Shown: in pieces, positions 22,505 through 32,070 of the stretch
Layout of the letters: every line of letters starts with the position of its first letter
Numbering within the stretch: position 1 is the stretch's first letter
Assembly (NCBI GenBank): GCA_951799445.1
Contig: OX637292.1
Location: 2,669,296 to 2,733,295 of the forward strand
Direction of reading: 5' to 3'
Length of the DNA: 64,000 bases
Source of the DNA: Pseudisothecium myosuroides
Lineage: Eukaryota > Streptophyta > Bryopsida > Hypnales > Lembophyllaceae
Notes under the pieces: model-generated
Databases searched by the model: none
What the model was told of the DNA's origin: nothing
The model's input: only the letters and a program-made list of their open reading frames with translations
Program-made: the position numbers and the translations under genes

Positions 22505-22665
22505 AGGGCCAGCAGCTCTCCCGATACAGCAGCTTCTCCGATACAGCAGCTTCTCGGATACAGCGGCTCTCCGGTACAGCAGCCCTCCGGTACAGCGGCT
22601 CTCCCGGTACAGCAGCTCTCCGATACAGCAGCTCTCTCGTTACAGCAGCCCTCTCAGTCCAGCAG
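22505..22665 (+). repeat. Tandem repeat in LTR1 copy B (about 16-17 bp)
   Basis: About nine units of TACAGCAGCTCTCCGG. It lies at the same relative place as different arrays in copies A and C. Confidence 0.85.
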
Positions 22666-23679
22666 GGGAGGCTGGGGCCATTCGGGCTCCTCCCCAAATT
22701 TTGGATTCTCTCGTTTTTTCTTATTAGTTTTGGTCCTCCCCAAACCCGAACACAAACAAAGGCAAAACCAAACCAAAAGCATGTTGGACTAATTTTGTGC
22801 TAAGAGGGGTTGAAGTAGGACTAGGCCAAAAAATACAAAAGGGAGAAGGGAGAAATAGAAGTTGCCATTCCACACGCCACCTGCACCAAAACATCCGGTT
22901 CAACTTACATCACCACTCACACCTACACACAATGGAAGGAAATTAGGGAGAAGGAGGTGTTATAGGAATGGAAGGGAGAGAGACGATGAATAGTACTTGT
23001 TAGGAGATTAGGTAGGAAATCTAGAAGAACTCCTTGCAACCGTTGGGAGGAGGATTAGGATGACACAAAGCAAGGTTGCGTAAGAGGGTAGGAGAACATT
23101 TAAACCCTTCTCGTAGTTTGAATCATAGTGTAAGACTCATAAAAGCTTAGGTGGAATAGTGCTAGTGTATAAGGAGGAGAGAAAGAAAAGGAAAAGGAAA
23201 TGGGGAGAAAGGGTTAGAACATCATACGTGTAACGTTTTCTTTTCTACAAATTAAGCCGTGGGCCTTAAAAAAAATAAATAATATAAAATAAAATAAAAT
23301 AAATAAAAACCATAACACAAAAACAAAAGAAGACAATCGCGAGTGGCCACCATGGAGCACGAGGACGCGCATGTGGACGGGGATGATGTCATTTCCGACA
23401 CTAGCAGTAACGAGGTGGGTCATTAAACTAATCCTAGTCGTTTCTCCCTAATCAGTATTTGTTGTCCTAATCAGCCCTTAGAACGTGATTAGCATCCGAG
23501 ATTAGTGTAAATTAGAAGTTTAGATTCAAAAGTTGATAGATTAGGAATAGAGGTTTCCGAAAACATCTTATAATTAAGATTTGACCGTAAACTGACCGCG
23601 TTAGGCTAAGATAAGCGGTGAGGGGTAGAACGGAGGAATTTTAATTAAAATTGAACCACAAGAAACAATGGACAGAAAT

Positions 23680-24400
23680 TAGGATTAGATTAGAGGGAGA
23701 ATTTAGGATAAGAATTAAAGATCAATTAACAGTTAAAAACCTAGAGTTAAATTAAGATTTTTTAGGGAAGTTAAAATTCAAACGTCGAAATTTGGAGTTA
23801 ACTTTGGGAAGTAAAAGTAGAATAGGAAATAGGGGTCAAAAGTAGAATCCACTTAGGAAGTAGATTGTTGAGTTAAAAATAGAGTAAAAAGTAGAAGTCA
23901 AAAGTCAAAAGTCAAAAGTTTAGATTAAATTAAGAGGTTAAATTTTAGTCAATTGGGGAGTAAAAAGTGGGAGTGAAAAGCTAAAAGTAGAAGTTAAAAG
24001 TTAGAAGTAGAAGTAAAATTTTGGAGTTAGTTGGAAGTAGAAACATCTAGAGTCAAAGTGAAAACGTAGAGTCAAACCTAGAGGTTAAAATTGGGGATTA
24101 AATTTAGAAGTAAAAATTTAGAGTTAAAAGTCAAAAACCTAGAGTTAAATTAGGAGTAAAAATCTACAGTGAAAAGTGAAAATTTAGAGTTAAAGTTAGA
24201 AGGGTAAACTTAGAATAGAATAGAGAAGTAAAAACTTAGAGTTAAAATTCGGTAGTTAATATTTAAACCCAAGTTAAAAGAGTAAAAATTTAGAGTGTCA
24301 TTTAGAGGTTGAAGATTAGAGTAAGAGTTGAACTTTAGAGTTAGTCTTTAGAGTAAAACTTCTAGGTGGAGTCTTAAAACCCCCCGATAGTTTTAGAGGT
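23680..24400 (+). repeat. Purine-rich degenerate repeat tract (copy B)
   Basis: Runs of AGAAGTAAAAACTTAGAGTTAAA-like units, strongly purine-biased on the sense strand; the counterpart of 5990-6720 and 49060-49800. Confidence 0.7.
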
Positions 24401-24738
24401 TCATGGAAGGAACATAGAGGTTCCCCTTTTTACGTAGTTAGAGACATTAGAAATGACGCCAACTACCCAGTCTACCCTCGACATAGGATAAATAGTTAGG
24501 GAATTAGAATTTCACCATTACCCCTGAGCATTGCAGTTACCTTGTGAGTTACTACATGCATTCTAATTATTTGCTGCCATCCACGACACCTAGGAAATAT
24601 TAGCAAAAAAGATCCATTGCTTGGAAGGCACAGTGGACCGCGCTCACATCACCCCCATATATTAAAAAATGTGGATAAAGGCATAGAACCTGGTCGGTGT
24701 TCGCTTTATTACCAAGGGTGGGTAGTCTTGCGCCCACA

Positions 24739-26200
24739 GATAGTCGACAAAATTATTCCAAAAGCTCTAATAGATGATGGGAGTGGAGTCAACATCATGC
24801 CCTCCTTCACTATGCGGAAATTAGGCTTAGAGGTCATCCACCCATCCTACGTCACCCTTAAATGTGCCGATCAAAGGTCGGCCAAACCCTTGGTTCGAAT
24901 CAGAGATCTCAGGATGCAAACTGGAGGAGCCAACTACATCCTCACCTTTGAGGTCCTCAAATTTGAGGAATCCAATGGTGCTTATCCTCTATTATTAAGG
25001 CGCCAATTCCTTCGTGAAAGCGGAGGAGTCGTGAATTGGTCACAAAAACGTCCTACTTTTACATATGGACCAGGGAAAACAAGGACCATGGTTGCAATTG
25101 TAGCAAAGGGACCATTATCGATAGATAATAGTGAGCCCGAAATGCCAGCATTTCAAACTAGTCGTGCTGAACCTTCTATCAATTTAGGAACGATAAAATG
25201 TATCGGCCCAGGCCTCTATGATTATGTGGATGATGGGACCTTCCAGCAATGGCTACAAGAGCTCCCATGTTCTAGTGACGAGGCCTTTATTATACTAGAC
25301 GTCCCTTCAAGCCCTACGAGGACTGGTGCCACCAAAGAATTTCCAATAGAAATCCCTGATGATACCAAGGACCTTCTCGACGAGTCATTAGCATCAGATA
25401 CCCCGTCTAGCAAAGACACCCCAATTGCCTTGAATTTAGGATGTGACAAAAAATCACCTCCGAGCGATTTTGTTGATCCGAAAGACAATCTTAACCCAGT
25501 CCATCCTTCTTCTCCACCAGTTGATGTTGAACTTGAAAAGGCAAACCAACTAACTCAAGTCATTACCCCAATACCGATCCGCGCTAAAGGAGCCCTTGCA
25601 AAGAGACAATGTCAATATTGTGTGTCACCACGCGAAATTGAACGTTGCCGATCAAGTCAAACTTTGTCTCTCCCAGCTGATTGCCACCAACCCAAAGATT
25701 GGGACGTGTCCTTAGCATTGACTATAGGTCAATCATCTACAGCAATCAGGGAACTAAGAAACGATTGGGTTCTACGTAGGTCCAAGGACCGACACCACCA
25801 AGGACCCTATGCTAATGAACCCACTAACCCCTCTCTAGATGGCCCCATTGCCATTAGGGATTTTCCAGTGGATTGTAACCCTCCTGCAGGTTGGATTCTG
25901 GGAATACACGGAGAATGGGGCGGAGAACCCGACCCACAAGATGAGGAGGAAACGATTATGGTACTAACAGCAATGAGAGACATTGTCTCTACCTCAACAG
26001 AAGTCATTCCCTACGGAATGAACAACGCACCTCTCAGCCTACAGCGTCAGCTACAGTTAAGAAGTGACATGGCAGAAATTCTACCGCTCTCGGCCGATCA
26101 ATTCAAGCGTCGGCCACCAACTATTGAGAACCTGCACATTTCCTCATCAACACTTCTCTGCAACCTCCTACATCTAGGATTGTGGCATATAGGTATGTAA
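24739..26200 (+). pseudogene. Retrotransposon fragment with retropepsin-like aspartic protease
   Basis: An open frame that begins inside LTR1 and runs to a stop at 26200. Its retroelement part starts at the LTR end. The motif ALIDDGSGVNIMP (active-site D-D-G-S at about 24773-24784) and the following xxLGL..IHPSY..LKCAD pattern fit the pepsin-like protease of Ty3/gypsy Pol. After about residue 170 of the frame the sequence is rich in S, P, D and E and unrecognised. No reverse transcriptase, RNase H or integrase follows, and the region upstream of the protease is lost at the LTR border. It is a truncated remnant; whether it belongs to the LTR1 family is unknown. Confidence 0.65.
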
Positions 26201-27753
26201 GCTGACCCATACTAGTTGGTTGTGTTTTTTTTAAAAAGTATAATCGGATGTTGGTTACATTTTTCTATGACCAGATTATCTAGTTGTATTTTCCTTAAAA
26301 CGCGTAAAAGCTTTCATATGCCTCCAAACAAAAACATGTAGCTATCACCTCTCGTTTATAAGGGTAGCTCATAAAAAATCCATTAAAATCCCTAAAAATT
26401 TAAAAATCTTCAAAAATCATAAACAACTTTTGTGTTTTACTTCAAATTCCGTTAACAAATCTTAAAAAACTAAAATTCTTGGTTGTTATTCCTAAATTAT
26501 CTCAGAGTAGGGCTGCGAAGTCACGTAAATCTTGCAAAGATAGTTGGAATTTAACGTAAAATAGACCATAAGGTGTCATCCAAAGAATTGAAAGTCAAGA
26601 TGATGTTTTAGGAACCAGGTTTAAAACTTAAATTTGCAGGTCACTTAGAGGTATCTTAGAGGATCATTTATCAATTCAAAACTTCTTGGTTGCTAATTGT
26701 TAATTATCTCAGAGTAGGGCTGATGAAGCTGCATAAATCTTGCAAAGAGTTGAGCTTATCAAGTCACTTAAATCTTGCAAAGATAGTTAAAATTAACGTA
26801 AAGAATAAGCCTTTGATGCCGTCCAAGAATGCCAATTCTGCCATTTGGTTGTTAATTTCTTAAAGATAGAATTAACGTAAAATTGGCCGTAAATTCTTCC
26901 AAATAAGAGCACTTATGTTGCATATCTTCTTAGGAGGTCAGGAGGGTTGACTTTTAGATGATGATTCCTAGGTCCACCCACTGTCAGAAGATAGCTTCAA
27001 GGGGAAGCAAATCCAGCTCCCCATGTTGGATCCTTTAGAACCGCTAGACCGGACGTAATAAATGCCAATGGAGCTAAAAAGATGGCTAGACGGGGATCCT
27101 GTATGTTTTGCTAGACCGGACGTAATAGAAGCCTATGTGCTGAAAAGACAGCTAGCCGGATACTTCTTGGGCCGCTATGTGCTAGACCGATACAGTCTTG
27201 GATCTTCTTCACCATGAGTTGCCAGATGTACGGCTAGATACAAGTTGCGGTCCTGGGATTTCTAACCCACAACCCTAGTATATAAGCAAGGGGAAACTCT
27301 TGTTGGTATACTAGAGGTTGTGTTGTTGCAGGTATAGTAGATTAGTGCGTCTGGCATATGGATCGTGGCTGGTATCGACCCCCATTGGCCATTCCTCGAG
27401 TACTCACTTAGGAGATCATCTTCATCGAGAAGCGTAGGTTCACTAACTTCCTCATCTCTCACTTTGGTGTTGATTTCCTAATCGACATTCTCAGCTGGCC
27501 CTTGCTAGTTCCACTTCCCATTGTCACATATGGGGAAACCTGGAGCGTGACCGTCTTCATCTTGTACTAGAGCATGTGAGGTCTTGAGCCTAGAGTTTAT
27601 ATCTCCTCTCCCTTTCTATCTCTCTCTTAGTCCAAACTCGCTCCGTTGAGGGAGGAAGGCCGGTTTGAAACGTTTTTTATCTATAGGTCCAAGCCAACTC
27701 CATTTGGGGCAGACATTACTCACAGTAGGGGTTAGTACAGCATAGCCATTGTC
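26201..27753 (+). other. Retroelement non-coding debris with short internal duplications
   Basis: No gene. Two ~90 bp blocks share TTATCTCAGAGTAGGGCTG and AAATCTTGCAAAGATAGTT (about 26500-26560 and 26700-26790). GCTAGACCGGACGTAATA occurs twice (about 27041 and 27111). A block TCCAAACTCGCTCCGTTGAG at 27630-27715 recurs at 28831-28915 and, diverged, at 28953-29040. Confidence 0.55.
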
Positions 27754-28467
27754 ATGGGTCTTATATACACTGTCCCAGAGGCAATACTACCATCATCACC
27801 ATCTTCATCAGCACATTCAGAGCCATCAGTACAGTATCCGGAGGAGCCTGCACCAGAGCCCACGGAAGAGCCTACAACAGAGCCTACGGAGGAGCCTGCA
27901 TTAGAGCCCACGGACGAAGCACTCACACAACCTCACACTGACACCATCTCCCAGTCCACGGAAGATCAAGAAATGGAGCCAAGGGACGACCCAACGGAAG
28001 CACCTTGGACCGAGGCTAAGGACGAGCAATTGACACAACTTGTCATGGAGGGATTACCAACGGACCCTCGTTTCGAAGGATTGACGGAGTTTTCCACTCA
28101 ACTGGTGAGTTTGGCCCAGCTAGTTGCTTCACGACGGCGACGGAGGGAAGAATTGGAACAAGCAGGCTTGAAAGTTCCAATGCCCACTGCTCCTCCTCTT
28201 CAAATCCAAGAGGCGTTTGGCCCACCTGGTACCAGATCCATCATGATCTACCTGCAGCATCAGACAAATGTAGACACCAATGAGCACATCACATGGGCGG
28301 GCTCATTCTACAATTTGGATGATTTGGAGAGCATCAGGAGGATTTCTAATGGCAACCGGCACGAGTTCATGACCATTGGACCACTCCAGATCCTTCCGGT
28401 CCAACTCCGTGCTGTATTCGTCTTAGATTCTCTTGCCCAGCTCCTCACATTTTTTGGAATGCTGTGA
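27754..28467 (+). CDS. Unrecognised Pro/Glu-repeat ORF, possibly gag-like
   Basis: A 237-codon open frame. Residues 28-58 are degenerate PEEPA/EPTEEP repeats. A region with a basic cluster (RRRRREE, about residue 130) follows, then a more globular C-terminus with no motif I know. It lies in retroelement debris downstream of the protease fragment and just before a SINE, so a gag-like or accessory retroelement protein is the simplest guess. Hypothetical; expression is unknown. Confidence 0.35.
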   Translation: MGLIYTVPEAILPSSPSSSAHSEPSVQYPEEPAPEPTEEPTTEPTEEPALEPTDEALTQPHTDTISQSTEDQEMEPRDDPTEAPWTEAKDEQLTQLVMEGLPTDPRFEGLTEFSTQLVSLAQLVASRRRRREELEQAGLKVPMPTAPPLQIQEAFGPPGTRSIMIYLQHQTNVDTNEHITWAGSFYNLDDLESIRRISNGNRHEFMTIGPLQILPVQLRAVFVLDSLAQLLTFFGML

Positions 28468-28514
28468 GCGCTCGGCTTCTGGCCTTGTATATAATGTATA
28501 TACTTATTTAATAA

Positions 28515-28738
28515 AAATAAAAAAATAAAAAAATAAAAAATATGAGCTCGACAGGGGTACTTATACCCTCGCGGCGGAGCATCCAACGTCTCCAGCCGTC
28601 GGGACTTGGTGGCGTTGGTTACGAGTCCCCGTATTATCTCCCCGGCGACGACGGTTCGAACCCGAGGCCGGTTGGTGTTATCCCCTGAGCTAGTGAAAAG
28701 GCAAGAAAAGTCACCGACAACCGCGGCTGGAGACACCT
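28515..28738 (-). mobile_element. tRNA-derived SINE
   Basis: On the minus strand an A-box-like TAGCTCAGGGGATAAC (28677-28692) and a B-box GGGTTCGAACCG (28652-28663) are spaced as in an RNA polymerase III promoter. A GC-rich body and a T/A-rich tail of TATTTTTT runs follow, down to about 28515. The tRNA-like part does not fold as a full tRNA. No target duplication was confirmed. Confidence 0.6.
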
Positions 28739-29474
28739 TTTAAAGGGAGCTCCTGAGCATTGAGGTCTTAGACCCTTCCCCTTTTTCTTTCTTCTTCCTT
28801 TTCGTTTTTCTTTTCTTTCTTTTTTTTTAGTCCAAACTCGCTCCGTCGAGGGAGGAAGGCGGGTTTGAAATATTTTTTGGCTATAGGTCCAAATTTGTTC
28901 CATCAAAGGCGGACAGGGAATTCTCTTCTAAAATCTATCTCCCTCTTTTAGTTCCAAGCTCACTCCTTTGAGTTCGGAAGGATGGGTTTTTACCATTTAT
29001 TCTCTATAGATCCAAGTCAACTCCGATTGAGGCGGATGGGAAAAAACAAGAAAATTAAAAATTAGAAAATAAAAATGAACAAAAATATTACCTTTCCCCT
29101 AATGCAAGACCTCCCTTGGTCTGCATTACATCCTTCCCAGTCACGTAGTCGGTACAGTTCATCTCTTCCTTTCTCACCTTCCAGGTTCATAGCGGTATAG
29201 CTAAAATCAGTTCTCCTACGTCTCACACAGTTACATAAGATGGCTTTGGCCAGTGACCAAACCATGTTGGGGTGTCTTAGAAGATTTCACCTTAGGCTTC
29301 CATAGAAATTGTACAGTAAGGGCAGTCAAACCAAGATATTCGTGTACTAGGAAGTCTAGGCCCCAACATAATCGCCACCACTGTATAGAAATTGACCGTG
29401 TACCCAAGAATAGTCGTAGCAAGAGACTCTGGGTCCTCATGATTTTCCAAATCATACCGCAGATGGCCGCCATA
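28739..29474. other. Retroelement debris before LTR2 copy R
   Basis: Contains two copies of the TCCAAACTCGCTCC-type block (28831-28915 and 28953-29040). Short ORFs on both strands near 29230-29500 look spurious. The last five bases before LTR2 are CCATA. Confidence 0.4.
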
Positions 29475-30739
29475 TGTAAGCCCCCAACTCGTCACTAGGA
29501 ACTCATAGTTTTCTTTTTTTTAATTTTAACAAATTTAAGTATAGTTTTATATACAAAAAGTCCAAAAAAGAGTGTAAAACCAAAATAGGTATGTCACGTA
29601 CCAATATAGCATTTGGTCCCTTATAGATTGTTTTCCCCCAAATAAATCCCATTTCCACTTGTACATAGGTTAAAATGTAGAAATATCAGTAAAAAGTAGA
29701 ATTAAGGGCTAACCTGACCCAAACAGTCCAGACCTACGGTACATGTGACATCTTATGGCTAAAATCGGTCCGAGGGAACACCGTTGAGGTCTTAAGTCCA
29801 TTCCCAGAGATAGGTTTCACTTTCCCCATAGCATTGACGAAATAGCAGAAACCCCAATCGTTAGCCTGTAGAAGTTACAAACTTAAGATTGGCCCGTAAG
29901 CGGAATCTACGGGTAAAGTATGGCGTTCTAGGGTGGAAATCACATTTGGGACTCAATGGCGAAATCGGCTTGCCAAGATTCCCTTGTATGTGAAAGATTC
30001 CCTAGTTGCCAGAATTAAAAGGAGAAGACAGAATTTGATTCTCCTCTGACCTTTGTACAAAGTAAAAATATGAGCTTGAACATCCTTTGTGGGGTCCCAT
30101 GAGAGGTTCCATAAAAAGTTTCGGAATTTTCTGACTTGCAGAAGATGCCCTTCCGGACGGTCAACCGCCAAAACCTACGATGGAAAATTCTTAGAAATTA
30201 CCCAGGTTGCGGTAAAATCTCACTAAAAATTAGATTAGCTTCTTTTATGCTAATAAGATGCCCCACCAAGTTTCAAGACATTCCGATAGCCAGAAGTGCC
30301 CGAACCGGCGAGATTCCCCGGAAATTGGCGAAATTGAAGTCTACGGTGGAGTTGACTTGCGCACTGGGAGCATACAAAATCGGAATGAGGTCAAAACTAG
30401 GTCTTTTCTTACTCCCCCATACCTACTAAAGAACCTAGGCTAGTTACTTTTCTCAAAAAAGTCAACCTCCAAGATTTGGGTTTTCACCCCGTTTTGGCGT
30501 TCAGTTAGCGGTAGGTTATGTTGCGTTTTTTAGAGTTTGGTTAAGGGATGGAAAGTTCTCCAAGATTAAAAATGGCCTTCTAAAGCCAACGGCGCAATCG
30601 GTTTTCAATTTGGAGTTAATCTCCAAAAGTTAGACATTCGGACCAGCGTAGAAAGTCAAAAATTGAAGATTAGGATGAAAATCTTAGTTGATAAGTTTAC
30701 GACTTAGGAAAAGAGGGGGGGTGAGCACCCTTGGAAATG

Positions 30740-30746
30740 TATATAA
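30740..30746 (+). promoter_or_regulatory. LTR2 TATA box (copy R)
   Basis: TATATAAGGGGGC followed by CATTTCTCTCTC, 1.27 kb from the LTR start, identical in layout to copy L. Confidence 0.6.
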
Positions 30747-31168
30747 GGGGGCTCATTTCTCTCTCAAAACACCCCTTAGGTTCATTTGTGAACCGCTTTG
30801 TATAATTTGGGTCCATTTAATTGGATTTTGGCCATTTTTGGGCCACGTTGCCAAATTCTCGTGTTTTGGGAGCATTTCAAGCTCCTTGTTGCTACTTTTT
30901 GAGCTCTTTTGAAGGACTTAGGGGTCCCTTCAACTTAGCTATCTTCTTGTGACATTTCTCGTAAGTGTTTGAAGCTTTGATTAATGTTTTGTTGAAGTTT
31001 TGGTATTTTGTTGACATCCTTGGGTGTTGGGGGCTAATATTGCACTAATCCTAGAGAGTTTCCTTTCCCTATGACTGGCGATGCCGCTTGGGAAAAATCT
31101 CTAGAATTGTTATGTTGTTTAGCACTAACACGTGATAGCTTAAGGGTGGATGCACGGTTGAGTGGACC

Positions 31169-32070
31169 ACTTTTCATGTCACAGTGCTTTTTCCAGTGAG
31201 ACCTTTGCATTGCAAGCCACATTGTACAAAATTGACTACACCATTTGACCTACAAATTTGAACATACACTCTCAACTTGAGTGCAAAGGCAACTATATAA
31301 TTATTATTAAGATATTTTCTTTACCTAAAGAGCTATGGACTTTTAGAGTTGTACATTCAATTTAGAAAAGTCCATATGTTATTTTGTGAAGGCGTTTTTA
31401 ATGAAAAGAACATTCGTGTAATTGTATTAGTGACTCATGATGTGTTGTAGTATAGATTGAGGCACCCCTAAACTATATTGCTTTGTTGTATTGTGGTCTT
31501 AAAATAGTAGTTATGGACTTTTGAAGCAGCTAAGTTCAGTTGTATTTAGAAAAGTCCATAAAAGAATCAAAACAAGGTATTTTCTTAAATTTTTTTTTTG
31601 ATCCAAAATGTTTTTAAAAGTTACAAATGGGCTTTGAATTTATACTTCATTTTAGGTGATTGCTTGAATGCTAGCATTCAACAAGTGTAGGGTAGAAGAA
31701 GACGGGGAACGCTATTCCCAGTCATTTGTGACGGGACTCGGGCCTGGGACGCGGGACCCGATTAGGGTTCTGAACCCACCCCTTCAGAACAGTCATTCTG
31801 CGTCTCTCTCTGCTGGTTGAGTGCTTCCTTTGTGCAAAGTGTCCTAGCTATGGTGAAGTTTGATTTTACTGTTTCAATTCGGGCTTTGAGTTGGGGTGAT
31901 GGCACATTTGGCGATTGCAAATTGAAGTGTTTCTAAACATTCAATTACAGTGTTTACTGAGGTGTTTAGGAGAACCAGTGCCTGTTACAGTTATTCATTT
32001 GGCATGCAGTCTAGGGTTTAGGGTTCACAATGTGAGGGTTTAGAGGAGGAGGACGCTTATTATTGTACAA
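31169..32070. other. Transposon left arm, no gene
   Basis: The first ~430 bp are conserved in the short derivative (53440-53879) and presumably include the transposase-binding sites. ATGGACTTTT and its inverse AAAAGTCCAT occur repeatedly. 31670-32070 has a more GC-balanced composition that may be promoter and leader for the plus-strand gene. Confidence 0.5.

Larger units (their letters stand above)
20046..24738 (+). mobile_element. LTR1 copy B (complete, 4.7 kb)
   Basis: Starts TGTGAGCTCCCAATTTGTCA and ends CGCCCACA. U3 holds a conserved block (about 20730-21040) shared with LTR2 and a TATA box 1.29 kb in. The rest is a ~3.4 kb leader with motif cluster, minisatellite and purine tract. The left flank (CCACC) is interior LTR1 copy A; the right flank (GATAG) is retroelement coding sequence. 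They do not match, so this is not a simple solo LTR with a target duplication. No primer-binding site follows the 3' end. It keeps the empty piggyBac site. Confidence 0.8.

Noticed and set aside
5625..24738. Copies A and B as the two LTRs of one element
   Set aside because: They are in opposite orientation, directly abutting, with no internal region or matching duplication.
24739..28467. Endogenous pararetrovirus or giant-virus insertion
   Set aside because: Only a retropepsin motif and an unrecognised repeat-rich ORF are present; no reverse transcriptase, movement, capsid or other viral hallmark was seen.
28640..28700. Genuine tRNA gene
   Set aside because: A- and B-box present, but no complete cloverleaf or acceptor stem; the long body and tail fit a SINE.
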